From assembly GCA_030533445.1 (NCBI GenBank), contig CM060068.1, forward strand, positions 16,893,479-16,957,478: DNA of 64,000 bases. The letters are read 5' to 3'. The stretch is from Cyprinodon diabolis. Taxonomy: Eukaryota; Chordata; Actinopteri; Cyprinodontiformes; Cyprinodontidae. The notes under the pieces were generated by a model. That model saw nothing but the letters and a program-made list of their open reading frames with translations, made no database searches and was not told the DNA's origin. This document shows positions 44,505-58,124 of the stretch, piece by piece (position 1 is the stretch's first letter; each line of letters opens with the position of its first letter). The translations under genes and the position numbers were made by a program.

Positions 44505-47500
44505 TTTTAAATTTGGATTTTTGATGATTTATATTTTAAGATGATTAAAGTAAGCTTTAATCACTGGTCTTCTCGGATGATGTCTGTTCTTATATAACTA
44601 TATGTGTTTTTTTATCTATTATGTAAATTTACTTATATTTATAATCTGTCCTCATGTTTTTGCTGTTTTCTTTTGTATTTGTTCTCAATTATCTAAAGAT
44701 CCATTTTTTCTTTCTGGGTTTAAGTGTGGGAATGAGATTGGTTAAGAGGTTAACCTCTCCGTATCAAAAATGGCTTCTTATTAAGAACAGGAAAGGTGCA
44801 AATTAATGTCTTCTCTCGCAAGTTTGACAGTGTTCGAGAGTCCTCTAAATTTTGATACATATTTCTCTTACAGATGTGCAAAGTGCTTTATTTAATTAAA
44901 TTACACCACAAATTTAGCACAAGTGAAAATTCATTTACCTACTATAAGCAAATGGAAAAACACTGCATACCGGTATAGACTGTTTAGGCATCATAATTAT
45001 GTAAAGCTAAATTGTATTCTTATAAAGGATCATAATGTGACATTGCTTAATTGACTTGCATACAACAACTGTGTTGGATTCATTCCTCCCGTTCCACAAG
45101 GGGGCTCTACGGTTGCCTTTTGGCATTTAATAGATGAATGAACGACAATCCAGAAGTGAAGAAACAGCAGACCAGAAGTGAGCTTACGCTGACGTTAGCT
45201 GAACCAAGCAAGCAAAATTGAAGCATACAGAAGTTCAGATGACCTTACTTTTGAGTATTGCCCAATGTGTATATTGGGCATGGCCATGTAATGCATCTGG
45301 CAATAAATAACAAAAACAACAAGAACAATGACTAATTTATATACTTCGTAACAACCTGTTTTTATGTTGGCATGAATTATTTTTGTTAATAATTGATCAG
45401 AAAATGCGTTTGAAAAAAAAATTCTATTACACCCAAGGAAAGGTTTTAATGGTAATCCATCTGCCCAAGACGGCTATAAAAATGTTCACTTTATATCTCC
45501 TCCTGCCTTGTCTTTAAGTGATGGCCCAGTAAAATGAAAAAGTGTTTGAGAGAAGGAGAAATAGGTGATGTAGCCTCCTGTTCTGACCACAGAGGAAATC
45601 TCGGAAATTGAAGATAAAGGTCTTTCTGTCTCCACGGGGAACCAAGAAATCAGTGTTCTGACCCACTTGGCTCTACACATGCTCTCTCTCTGTCTCTCTC
45701 TCTCTCAAACACACCAAGGCTCTAGCTGCAATGTCTAAGGAGTCTTTTTTGGCGTCAAGACCCAGTTGAAGTTTTAAGAATTAAACAAACCCATATAGCA
45801 TTCATGTTTAATTAAGATTGTATTCTAAACTGCTCTGTACTAATTAGAACAGAACATTTTGATCCAATGTGAATTTTTGCAAATTGTAGAGAAATCATAC
45901 TAGGCTAAACAGTCAAAGTGATATACTTGGTTTCAGCTTAAAAAAAGAAGGATGTGTAAAGTTAAAGTATGTAAGAAAATTTACTTTCTCTTTGGCTTCA
46001 ATTTAAAATGTAGCTTACAAGTTTTTTGTAAAGCTCTATCAGACACAAAACAAAAAAGACTAATGCATAAGCATCAAAACACCTTACAAAGCTATTATAC
46101 TTTTTACTGAACTGTAACTTTATCGTGGTGTTGCCTCTCTACTGTTGAAAAAAAACATGCAAACCAACATCATCCGATATTTATTATAATATATATATAT
46201 CCAATATATATAGTTATATTCAAGCCCTTAGTGAAATTGTTCTGCACCAATTAATCATCCTATTTAATTCCTTTGCATTGCCCTTTCAGAACTTCCTACT
46301 GCCATTCATTCCCTATAAATTTAGTATCTAATTACTTATTTAAGGAGTAGTGTGTTTATTTTTTTTTTTTTCTTATATCCTTTCAATATTTTTTACATAA
46401 ATTATGATAATGAATGATAATAAAAATACATGTCACACATTTGATTTAGTTTCATTGGATATTCCATAAAATGGATAGTCTTCCATTTTATTCCTATCTA
46501 TTTGTTTCAATTGCATTTTGAGCTCAAAATTCTTCTAAAAAACAACTAAAACAGGGATCCTGATCAAATAAAAATAGCACCCTGTCATCCTACTACATGA
46601 TGTTATTTTACTGCAGCCCTGCAACCACATTTAATCATGTAAGTGATAAATAAAATATAGAAATATTATATTGTTAAAGTACAGAAAAAAACCTTATTAG
46701 AAAGAAGGCCACATATTGAACATGGAAAAAGTCCGGAAAAAATCCAAAAGTGATGTATACAATGACAATCCCTTGAAGTTTTTACATTACATGGAGGCAG
46801 TTATCCACTTATGGCAAAGGTGTTATTCTAACAGTACGTGGTTGTACACTAGATTTAATCTAACATAATTTGGGCTTTTCAAACTGAAAAACAGAGAGGG
46901 TTGCCATGATCCAACACTTGTCATGAAAATCTAATCTATATGGGTCAAAACAGTTTTGATTATATGATCAAGGCCTTCATACATCCCAAAAGGTAGAGGG
47001 TGGCATGCTGATGTTTATTGATATGGTGTCATTTTATTCATAGCATATTATTGAAATGGCACATTAAAAATCTGAATTTTGTAAACATTTTTTAAAATTA
47101 TCTTTATTTCAGTTTTCCTTTCATTGGTATCTCTTTATTAATATCAATTAATTTGCCCCACATTGGTGTAGGGGGATGCAGCCCTTGACTGAAGATATAA
47201 AAGAAAGAGACAAAAAAGCGAGTGCAATTTTTGGTTCCAAGATAGTTGTGCTCTGGGCTAGACAAAAGCCTTTGTAATTACAGTAGTAGTCACTGGTCCA
47301 TTAGTGATAAAGACTTAGTGTCTCACTTGGGTGGAACTGGCACAGACAGTGCATTTATTTCATGGTAAGAGCTGCAATTATACCAAAAGACATTCTGTAT
47401 AAATGTGTGTTTAATTTTTTTTATTCACATTTATATACATTCTCTTTTTTGTCTTCACTTTGTCACTTTTGTGCAACGGGATATTATCTGAATATAACAG

Positions 47501-48105
47501 TGCCATTAACTGAATGTGCAATTAAGGTATTCTCCCATCTATTTAGAGTGATAATAAGACTCATTGTGATCAGAACAGGAACTAACACACGCAAATACAT
47601 AGTCACATAGAAACATGCATCACATTTAACTCAGCTTTTATTAGCTTCTTCTAATTCATTCTCAGAGGCAGCACTAATGTTGAGAGGGGAAATGGTAAGA
47701 AGATTTATTTTTGAATGGGGTTTAAAGAAGATAAGCAAATGTTGTAAATAATCCTGTTTAAACCTGACTGAAAGCTTTATATATTCAAAATGTATGTTAT
47801 GTATTGTTGATATGACATTTAAAACTTTAATTTATTTCTATTTTGTTCTTGATATAAATATATAAATAAATAAATGCAGTTGGTTTGTGGAAAATATCTA
47901 CCTTGCTTTAAATAAAAAATCGCTTTAATCTTGAAAAATACCGGAATGTGTATAACAATTGGTAAGGAGTAAAAACAAGACAAAACACATTGCTTGTGCT
48001 TAACATTGGCTTGTTTAAAGGCTTGTTTAAATCATATTTGGAAATGTCTTTGTATCTACCTTTCTCATACTGTACCTCATTCAAAATGGTTGTTATGCTG
48101 AGCTG
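44505..48105. other. Intronic stretch, nothing recognised
   Basis: AT-rich with a few balanced parts (45060-45290; 45470-45720, which ends in a CT-rich run). No gene, RNA or transposon end recognised. Confidence 0.45.

Positions 48106-48108
<3 letters not shown>

Positions 48109-48178
<70 letters not shown>
48109..48178. repeat. (AT)n microsatellite, 70 bp
   Basis: Uninterrupted alternating AT. Confidence 0.95.
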
Positions 48179-48179
<1 letters not shown>

Positions 48180-48180
<1 letters not shown>

Positions 48181-51100
48181 TGCTATAAGGTTAGACTACT
48201 GGAGGACATAGGAACATTTTTTTCATCATTCTCCGTCATTCTATCTGTATTCTACCGTTCTTCAATATTTGTCATGGTCTAGGTGGATTTTCCTTTTGTT
48301 GAAACCCTATGCAACATTAGCTTGTGCAAAGGCATTAAACCATAACTGCCTTATGCGGCAATGCACAATACATTCCTCTTGACTTGTCTGTGTGTTTATG
48401 ATAAATTCATTTTATAGGACAATCTAGTGCAGATTACAACATTGATTTGACAATGTGGATCTTCCAGAATAACAATATCCCTAATTTGGATCATCCTTCA
48501 TTATTCCTTGATCTAAATGCAAATGAGAACCTTTAAGAGATATTGCATTAAAGATTTACAAAAATGTCATAAATTCCTGAACATGGATGCGTTTTATAAA
48601 GTGATATTCAATGTATAGAATAAACTCCCAACAAGCCTACTAAAAATGAAATAACAAATAAAAACATTTACCAGCTCTACCAAAACAATTTTTAAATAGA
48701 TCTTTTTTTGGCTAAAGAAGCCTGGGCAAAAATTTGAACTGGAAGACTTCATTCAGCCTCAACTCCTTTCCAATCACTTTCTGATCCCCTCCTACTGCAA
48801 ACCTATCAGCCCCGCACCATGCATCCGCCATGCCCAATTATCATCCAGTACTCCACTTTAAAAATGTCTTTATCCATGGTTCTTCCTCACTTCCAACAAC
48901 ATGCATCCCTCCACCTTTTCTCCACCATCATCCTCATTTTTAATCTGGCTCCCTTTGTCTTACCACCATCCTTTATAATATTCTTTGCTTACATTTTCCT
49001 CCGGGGCCTGGGCACCATAGTCTATATTTTTTTTGTCATCTGTTTCATAACTTTCTATAACTCGAGTGTATTTGGTCCACTTCACAAGAGGGGAGTTAAG
49101 CTGCTTTTATTAGCCTGCAGTATTTGCAGAGTCTTAAAAAACCTGATTACTTAAAAACTTCTGCAGTACCTACAGTATTTAGTTAAATCATATATCAAAA
49201 ATGCTATTTAAATCAAGCAGATAATGACAAGTAATTACTCTCAACACAATATTTAATAAAAAAATAAAATAAAATGAAATCAATTATAACATTTTACTCA
49301 ATGGCCATCTGTAACTTCATATTTTGTTTCTGTATCTTGTTGATAAGGTACACTAATGAAACCCATACATGTAGCATTACTTGCTACAGACACTTCAACT
49401 TTGGCCAGGGGTCTAGAAGTACTCAGGTAAGGTTTAATGATTCAATAACATAAAGATGTAATGGTTCAATTTGGTACTCCATCTGAACTCAGTACGAGAT
49501 CTGTCTCCTGCAGCATCAGACTGCCTATTTTAGGACACTGCATCAGAAAGCATGACTGGTAAGCTTGCAAATAATATGAATGTGATGGGTCTTATACAGT
49601 ATCTAACAATGATGAGATCCACTACAGCGAAGAGGAACACAATCTGAAGTGTTTTGAAGCTCTTTGGGGCTGGTGGAGCTGTGCAAAACTATATCTTCCT
49701 CCGCCAATATCCAATGGTAATATGAGAATATCAGCAGTTATATTAATTTTGGCCCTCAATGGCCAAAATTAATATAATGACTTATGTCATACGTAACAGA
49801 TGCAGACAACTGTTATTACTTTCTTAAACAGTGTGCTGCTGAGTGATGTAGCATCGGGGATGTGAAACGTTTAGATTGAAGTCTCATGGTGGCCTCATTT
49901 AAGTAGAAGTCTGATCCACCATGAAGAAATAATATCAAATTTCATCCAAAAATTTTGGATGCTTAGATTTGTTTTAGTTACTGAATGTATGCCTAACCTT
50001 GACATTTACCTTAACCATTATTAGTATATTCCTATACTTCACCTAAAGTTAATTCATACCATACTTACCAAACTGACTCTATAAGGTTACAAATGGGAGC
50101 CTGCTACATTAGGAGAAGCCATATGTCCCTATAAGGCCCTTTGGTCTTTAAAAGTTGATCAAATATACCAAAAACAATCTTTTATTGGTTTCATAAACAA
50201 GTACACCCGATCCTCCACCCCTTCATAACAGCAAATTCACACATGCAAACAATCACACTGATAATCAAAAAACATAGGTGGCTTGCTAGCTGTACTTTCA
50301 CCTGAATCAAGCCATTGGCCTCACAGAATTTGGAAACTTCGCCTCAATCAGTTGAACTTTTACTACATAGAGATAGTATTGGAATCCTTTGCTCCAGCTG
50401 CTAAATTCACATTTGTGTGAACGCAACTTTAAGATTCTTCCAACAATACATTACAGCTTTACTTATAAAGCCTTTTTAAAGCAACACAGGTGATCAAAGT
50501 GCGGTACACTAATATTAAACTAATGAAACACAAAAATTCAAACAGTGTATAATATCCATATAACAAAAGCGCATTTAGAGAATGTTTTTTCAGAACAAGG
50601 AGTCTTAAAATTAAGCAGAAAAATTCAGGATGACAGTAAAGAGAAACATGCATGTAAGACTTTACTTTCATTCTTCCCAAGTTAATTTAGCTTGCATGGG
50701 TCAGAGGCCTAGACAGAAACTTCTTCCAAGGCCACCCACTATGCATCAGCCTGCCTATTCTCTCTTGACCATTTGTTCCATAAAACCACAAAACATTGGG
50801 TGATGGCTAATCAACTTTTAGCGCCTCCAAGTGTGTTATTACACAGCAAATGATGGATGGTACAATTACACCCTGTGTCACTTAGCTAAATGGCTATGTA
50901 ATTCTAATGAGATTTTATTCAAACACTGATTGTAAGGAGGTTTGGGGTAGGATTTGTGAGGAATCAAGGGTTGAAATGCAACAGGACCCATCTTAAGCAA
51001 ATGAGGCAAAAAAGGTTGATGTGGAACAGCAAAACTAAAGCAAAAGATAATACAAAGGGAAGCATAAACAATGAGTATTTCCATTTTTTTTATCAGAAAC

Positions 51101-52640
51101 AGCAGAAGTCTTTCATTGTCAAAGGTTTTTAGTATTGGTAATGTTTTTTTTTACATAGAGTAACAACTGTGTTTAAAATAAAACTGATTTAGCAAACAAA
51201 TGAAGAAGGTTAATATCTAAATATCAGCATTTATGCAGAAATTCAAGAAAGAGATCAAAGCTAACACTATTGTCCTTATCAAACACATTCAAAATATTTT
51301 TATATGTATATTTTGACATTCACTTGTTTTTATTAATTTTAAACAACTAGATGATGGTGTATAGTAAATTACAAATAAAACCAAATCTAATGCAGAGTAA
51401 TGAAATGTAAAAAACAAAAATGAAAATTGAAAATATAAGAAAGGTCTTCAAGTAAAATCAGGAAAAATAAACTGTTTATTTAGATAATACATTAACTGTA
51501 AGACTGCTCCAAGCAGTCTACTGAAAGTTAATGAGAAATAAAAATCTCTTCAGTGGTGCCCCATTCAAAAACATCTGAAATATGTCTTTAATAGATATGG
51601 TTACAATTCAGAATAATGAACTAATATAACATAAACCTTACAGATAGGCGGTAGAAGATGGATTGAGGAATACAAAACAGGACAATCTCAGCAGCCTGGA
51701 TGTTGAATTAATTATTTTTTGTGCATCTTATTTACCAATGCAGTTAAAGTTGTTTACCAAAAGAGTTCACCATTTGTCTTAGAAACAGTAAACATCCCTC
51801 CACAAGCTTACAGAAACTTCATGGAATGTAACCAGAAAGAAATATGGATATATCAGTCCCATCTCAAACTATGCTGCAAGTTTCTGTTTCTCAATATTTA
51901 TTTAGCTACCTTTTTCCGGCTACATAGGAAAATAAATATAAATATGAATTCTAAGTGGTATTACAAAAGAAGGGTGGTCTGTTCTTTTAAATCCTGTCTA
52001 GCATTGTCTTTCCATAACTTATATCTATTTCTCTTGATTCACTCTGTTCTTGCAATGTCTGTTTTATGAATAACAAATCAAATCTGTATGTTTGCACAAG
52101 ATACATTTTCAACACACCATCTCAAGGTCCTTTATTGAGTCAATTCCGACATTTAAAAAGTAGTTATCATAGTTTACAACTTAAACTTAACCTTAGGAAC
52201 AACTGTTCCAAATATGAAGAAAACTAGATTTGATAAACAAGACTGAGATGGGGAGTAGGACACCCTGAGGCTTCTGTAACTACTTAATTAGATATATTTG
52301 GTTAATTGCTTGTGCTACAAACAGTAACTCAATCTCTTAAGAGTAGATGAATTAATGAATAATTAAATCATCTGGAAATTATTTAAAAAAAAAATGACTG
52401 GAAGATAAAACCAGTGCATCAGTTTGCGAGTGAAATGTGATTTTTTTTTTTTTTTTCATTTGCCATGTTACAGAATTTCAGGCATACCTTATGGAGAAAT
52501 TGGTTTCCTACATAAATCATGGCAGAATTCATCAAGATGGTACAGGAACTGTATGGTTTACTTCAATAAGTACTGGTGTGTGTGTGTGTGGCTCAGTGTA
52601 TGTGTAGAAATAATTGTGTTTTGGGGTAGTGGATTTTATG
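48180..52640. other. Intronic stretch, nothing recognised apart from one palindrome
   Basis: AT-rich intron. The 111-codon frame at 48819-49154 is hydrophobic but lacks any family resemblance or conserved neighbours, so it is not called a gene. Confidence 0.45.
49738..49777. repeat. Perfect palindrome, 17-bp arms
   Basis: TTATATTAATTTTGGCC (49738-49754) is exactly complementary to 49761-49777 across a 6-base loop. Confidence 0.85.
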
Positions 52641-52649
52641 AGAGACTGT

Positions 52650-53010
52650 CACCTAGCTGTGCACAGTTGTAAGAAGTGGAAACAGTAAAAGAATTGCAAC
52701 CCATTGCACCCAGAAGAGGCAAAGGACAGGTGGACCCAGCAGGGCTGTCATAAGGCCAACACAGAGGTAGGTTGTCAGTGAAGCACGTAAGCAGTAGCCC
52801 CCAGGCCAAGAAGGCATAGCTAGGAAGCCAGTCTTACCATCCCCCTCAACACAAGCCAAATACAGCAACCAGTCCCCTAAGCTACCCATGGCCAGCACCA
52901 ATGCAGGGATTTAGATTGTTTTTCCAAAAAGAGGGGGAGATACCTGCCCTCAACCCTCTGGGCAGGCACCAGCTGACCATGCCCATGTGCCGACTAACAA
53001 AAAAAATACA
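52650..53010. other. GC-richer block of unknown origin
   Basis: About 350 bp with clearly higher G+C than the flanks and few homopolymers, with abrupt transitions. It gives two overlapping minus-strand open frames (82 and 79 codons) without recognised motifs. It may be part of an unidentified retroelement or an exon-like insertion. No terminal repeats or target duplication were found. Confidence 0.4.
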
Positions 53011-53159
53011 AGCAGGATTTTTTAAAAACACAACCCAGGTGTTGCTTATATCCCAATACAACACACTAACATGAGCAGCCTTGGTGGTATGATAGTTATG
53101 TGGAGTATATTTCCTAGGCATACTTGAGGTTTTCTAGTACGAGCTGAGCAAAAGTGGCC

Positions 53160-53440
53160 CGACCTGCAAAAGTATTGTTGCTGACTTCATCCCTCTGTTT
53201 AAACATGGCAACACATTCTTGGTACTCAAAATGGTTTTCAATAAACAGATCTTAATCCATTGCAGCGCCTTTGGGATGTGGTGAAATTAAAGATTACACC
53301 GAGGATGTCCTGCATAGAAACTTTCAGGATTTGTGTGCTACTATCTTGGAAATGTAAAACAAAATCTGTGTGAAATATTGCTGGATCTAATAGCAACAAA
53401 AGTTAAGTTAACAATGGACCTAAAATAAAGGGCAAGGAAA
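53160..53440 (+). mobile_element. Tc1/mariner fragment (C-terminal part of transposase)
   Basis: 'cagatcttaatccattgcag' and 'cgcctttgggatgtggtg' read as LNPLQRLWDVV, the region around the catalytic Glu (changed here to Gln). 'tgtgctactatcttgg' and 'tggacctaaaataaag' follow the rest of a widespread teleost family, apparently the one also seen at 12100-12206. Both ends are missing. Confidence 0.65.
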
Positions 53441-53989
53441 CATTTGTGACCACATTAAGTTCCACACTAGCATATATTGACAATCTCAATATGGTATTTG
53501 ATAGATGGGGATTTGAAAGGAGTGTTGCTAAGGGGAAAAGAAGCTTAGAGCTCAGGTGCTATATTTCATATGAAGTCTCATTCATACCGACATAAACACA
53601 AAACAAGGGGATGTCAAAACAAACACACATGAACACACAAACCTAACACAGTCTGACTTTGACTGTCATTTGCTACCTCTTTTCTATGCACAAATGTGGA
53701 GTCATTAATTTTCAGGTCCTGCTATCCTCATATCTTTCACATTCATCTTCTTCACAGACAGAGTGACACAATATAAATTTGGTAACTGCTAGAGGTAAAA
53801 AAGGAAACTTGGAAAGTTAAATGCTATTTTAAAAATAGCCTTTAATAATATCTAAAATGTCATAGCCAGTGTCTGGACAGTAAACAGAGACTTCAACCCA
53901 TAATTAAGGTATATGTATTGATTAGTATCAGAAGCAGCAATAACTACAGTATGTGCGCCCAGGGTGGATGTATTTTGATGAATGATTGA

Positions 53990-54110
53990 TTTGAACAATG
54001 AGAATTGTTGTCTCAGATGAGTCCCAATTTAGACTTTCCATGCGAGATAAAGAACAGACTGTTGTTCCAGAGCAAAAGTCAAACTTTTGCTTACTATTCA
54101 TTCTCCTCAC
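53990..54110 (+). mobile_element. Possible Tc1-type scrap around the first catalytic Asp
   Basis: A plus-strand frame reads 'VVSDESQFRLSMRDKEQ', like the SDES motif of Tc1-type transposases. It lies to the right of a C-terminal piece in the same orientation, so the two are not from one copy. Weak call, as nothing around it could be matched. Confidence 0.4.
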
Positions 54111-54670
54111 TCTCTCAGTGGTGTCACTTCCAACCCCACACTGTCCTTCTTCGTGTCAAATTAAAGTGATGGAAATGAACTTGAGAAGACACTAATTGTA
54201 ACTGTCAATCCAATCTAGGTTAGGACTGAAAGACAGGGGCTCCCTAGCACTTCATCAGTCTTCATTAATATTGAAGGAGTTTGCTGAGGAGCATGGGGCA
54301 AACGTAATCTACGCTCATCTTACAGTGCATCAGAAATTAGGAAGCTGGGGAGGGCAGTAATGGTGCCCAAGGGACAAATATGTCAGTCAAAGAGAAATAT
54401 GAAGAAAGATATCAGTGGACAGCAATGGTGTGGGAAAAAAAGTGGAAAATGGGAGTTAAAATATCTAATAAGCGTTTCTTAGATCTCATGAGGATTATTG
54501 GTACAGTAAACTATCCCTCCAGCTATTTAAATGTTCATTTAAATATCCTGAATAAGGAGTAGAAAAAAACTTTTACTTTGATCGATTTATCAGTCCAAAG
54601 GTAGTTTATAGTTATAATTTGTTTGAACTTTAGTTTCCCCCCTCCGAATTGCAAAGCAACAAAACAACTT

Positions 54671-54961
54671 CACAGCAAAAACGATCTAGAAATAAGTAAA
54701 CATTTCTTAAATTGAGTGTATTCACCCTTAATTTGAGCAGGTAAATGAGATAGTTTGCCAATGGAATGAGTAATTTTACTCTTAAAATAAGATAATTAGA
54801 TAATATGCACTTGAAATAAGACAATGCAATTGTGTCTTCTTATTTTAAGTGTAAATTGTCTTGTTCCATTGGCAAGATGTCTCTTTTACCTCCTCAATTC
54901 AAGAACAAATGCACTTATTTTAAGAAACAATGACATATCTAGATTCAGATGTTTTGCAGTG
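54671..54961. mobile_element. Foldback (palindromic) MITE, about 290 bp
   Basis: The left half (54671-54820) and right half (54830-54961) are imperfect inverted copies. Examples are 'ttgccaatgg' at 54755 against its complement at 54866-54875, 'cttaaaataaga' against its complement, and ends CACAGCAAAA and TTTTGCAGTG. This type is common in teleosts. No target duplication was certain. Confidence 0.65.
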
Positions 54962-54964
54962 TTT

Positions 54965-56140
54965 GCAACTTTGTATCATGGGCACTTACTCCTAATTTTT
55001 AGATCAGTTATTTAGAGTTCCTATCTTATTTAGAGTTAGTAAATCTCCAACCAAGGGTTTGCAAATTAGCCTATGGCAAGAAAAACAATGTATAGAACAA
55101 TTATGTTTTTGTTTTTTTTAATACATATTACATTGTTTGATGTGTTGATGAATAAAACTTAAATGTAAATATTGACAAGGTAATCATAGTAGGGATTTTA
55201 ACACTCATTCTAACATTTAAGTATATAGCATAAATGCAACCTTTTATACCTTCATACTTCGGGGATTGTGCTGACATATGGCATTGAATTAACTTTGTGA
55301 AGAAAAAAATGCATTTTTTCAACAACCTGGTCCTATCCGACCACTTTTTAGAAACCTTCAAACTCAATCTAAGAGCTTTCTTCTCCCCCAAAAGAAGGTT
55401 TCATTTTATCTGATTATTTATAATGCTATAAATATGCTATAATATTGTTATAAAAATCTGTTCCGTTTCTTATCACCTCTGTGTCACAGAACATACTGTA
55501 GATGACAACCTTTGAAGGTATTCTGTTTCACAAGTCCTATAATTTTGATGATAGGGTTACTTCTTCTCTACACACTGCTTTAGACAATGGTTTAATTTAA
55601 AGCTGTTTATTTTGAAGCATAACGCTAGGACACTGGAGAAAAGAATGTACTCTACACATTCAAAGGAATTCTCCTTAATCAGGAAAAATGTTGAACTGTT
55701 GTATTAAATGACCACCGTGAAATTAGAGCAGCATATTACTTTCTATTAACATAGGATAATGCAAATAATTCTAGATCCTTTTAATACAGTTGGAAAGAGC
55801 CATAGCTCTGTTGAACTGTTTTTATTCAGCAATCTGTTAGCAGTAATGACTTTAAGGGATTATTTTTTAAATAACATTGAGTCTAAACATTAGTTTGAAA
55901 TTAAAATAAAGATCATTGGCACACCTCTAAATAGCACTGGTTCATCTCTGGAAGGTAAGGCAGCATTTGAAGTAACTGTAGTACCTGAATTATGTTGGAT
56001 CCAGTTGGGCTTTTTGTAGGTAATTGTCAGTAATCATATTAACATTGCCTAAGATAACAGACTTGTATATGTGCTTTTTTGTTAAATCTTAGTTGTGAAT
56101 TACGTACTGTCAATCACAAGTGTTTTAAAAAGCCTTGATA
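54965..56140. other. Intronic stretch, nothing recognised
   Basis: AT-rich intron with no recognised gene or element. Confidence 0.45.
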
Positions 56141-56147
56141 TAGAAAT

Positions 56148-56223
56148 ACTATATATATAGGGTTGATATATATCAATATATATTAGAGAGAATATATATA
56201 TAGAGAGAGAGAGAGGGAGAGAG
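56148..56223. repeat. Compound AT / GA microsatellite
   Basis: 'tatatata' words followed by a (GA)n run ending at about 56223. Confidence 0.85.
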
Positions 56224-56559
56224 ACGCTTCTTATTGGAAATATTGGGAATAATTTCCTGTTATTCTGGTAACATCCAGCTTTAGTTATCCATAAATACTA
56301 AAGAAACTGACCTGTTAGTTGCACCACAAGCAGTGTTTGAAGACTTAAAAACTTGGATGGTCTAAAAGTTCTATTTTTGAATGAAACAGAAGCTATTGTC
56401 TTTCGATCAGTCTTTGAAAAATACGCTTATTGGTTTGTCATTTAATCTGAATTTCTTTAAAATGATCTTAGATTAAAAAAATAAATAAATAAATAAAAAA
56501 ACAGTTTCCTTTTGTTCGGTATTCATTTAAATTCAATTTTAAAGAGGTTTTATAGAATT

Positions 56560-56960
56560 TGCTTCTTTCATCTATGGAATACTGCAAAAATTTGAAAAAT
56601 CTTGTCCAGTGGTGATGCTGAGAAACAACTCGATTCTTTTGTTTCTTCAAGGCTGGACCTTGTAGCTCTTTATTATCAAGAAGTCCAATAGTATTTCTCC
56701 TATTTTAGCCTCCATTCACTGGGTTTCTGTTAAATCTATATATAATTAAAATACTTCTTCTCACATATAAAGCCCTAAATAACCAATATAATCTCAGAGA
56801 CAGAGTTAGATAATTCAGGTCCCATCAAATCCCCACATACACATCAAAAACTAAAGAGTTAACATTTCAGAGTAAAAGGTTTCAGAGTTGACTTTAACTC
56901 AGTACATCTTGTTTTAACAGAGATTTAAATAGTGCTCAGTGTTCAAGTTATTTCCAGGAG
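56560..56960 (+). mobile_element. 3' remnant of a CR1/L2/Rex1-type LINE
   Basis: 'ctttattatcaagaagtcca', 'tctcctattttagcctcc', 'tcactgggtttctgttaaat' and 'tctcacatataaagccct' match the end of the reverse transcriptase of a very common teleost LINE (protein pattern SPVLASLHWLPV...RI.FKIL..TYKAL). The frame is broken by stops and small deletions. The 5' part is absent, as is usual for truncated LINE insertions. Confidence 0.65.
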
Positions 56961-56964
56961 TTTA

Positions 56965-58070
56965 GTGGGCTCTAATAAATGGGAAAAAAATAAGCTCCTC
57001 CTCTTTCTTTAAAGTCTTCATTTGAGTGAAGTCTAAACTGGGCTCCATTTTGTCCATCTCCAGCTGTCCTACACAGTAAGGGCAACTTCCTAAAACTTTG
57101 GTCAAGCACATGGAGGGAGTGATGTGACATTTTGACAAATTTACTTCACTGAACGACAGCTAAATGTGTACATTTTTTAACAACTTTACACTAGTGATGG
57201 TGAGGGGAGGCCTCATGAAGCATTGAACCGTTTGGCCAAATTGCTTCAATGATCCCCAGAGTTCATGAAGCTCCATGTTAACATGTCATCACCTACTGGT
57301 TGAGTGCATAACTACAGTTTTTAATAAAATCTGTGATTTTGTGCAATTGTTTTTTTTTTTTTTTTTTCCTCTTAAGTTTCTTTGAAAATTTTTTAATTGG
57401 TGTTAAATGTCTTAGAAGGGAATCATTCAAGATGCACAGTGTTTCTGACATTTTTGTGAAATAGGCTCAAGCAGACAGTGAAAGTGATTGTGAAAATTGG
57501 GAAATGATGAGCAAAATGAAAAGTCTTTGTCATTTTTATTCAAATAGAATAGTTTTTTTCCAAAATTTTTGATTTTAATCGGGTTGGAAGTTATGTATTC
57601 AATCTTTTGGCTAAACTGACATGTCTAATTTGGCAGTGTTTTTATCCAACCTATATTTTTATCAGGGCAAACCAATGCAAATTAGTCTCATTAGCAAAAA
57701 TACTTAAGTATAATCACAACAAAGGTCTTGAACCACCAAGGAATGGAAGTCAGTGTCTAACAGATGTTGCCACTAACGATGATATTAATCCACAGGAGAG
57801 CAGTACTACTAAACACTAAAGGTACAACTGTGTCCAGTGGCCTGCTCAGATTTTGATGATAACATTGTTTAATCTAACCAAAATAATTTTAAATAACTAG
57901 ATTGGTTGTTTTTCCAACCAATCTATTCTTAGAATCTATCTAAACACTAACTCTATATTAAAAACATGTTCAGTAATTTGTCACTTTGCTTTTATAGACA
58001 TGTAAAAATACTAGTGGTAATTAGACATCTTTGAAGATGTCTGGTTAGACAGGAATTTCTTTGGTTAGAT
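56965..58070. other. Intronic stretch with a possible repeat piece at 57187-57300
   Basis: 57187-57300 ('gaggcctcatgaagcattga', 'cagagttcatgaagct', 'gtcatcacctactgg') resembles a known teleost hAT-like MITE, as I remember it, but without clear ends. A small hairpin (TAGATTGGTTG and its complement) is at 57900-57927. Otherwise nothing recognised. Confidence 0.4.
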
Positions 58071-58124
58071 AAATGAACCTTGTTTTTCCTTATAGCTGTA
58101 GCTTTATGTCTTATTTCTTATGTT

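Noticed and set aside
48819..49154. 111-codon hydrophobic open frame (plus strand)
   Set aside because: Hydrophobicity is expected from T-rich sequence; no motif or gene context.
52653..53121. Two overlapping minus-strand frames that look membrane-like
   Set aside because: Different frames, no motif, arising from the GC-rich block; kept only as a compositional observation.
53160..54110. One continuous Tc1 copy
   Set aside because: The C-terminal piece (53.2 kb) lies before the first-Asp piece (54.0 kb) although both are on the plus strand, so they cannot be one colinear copy.
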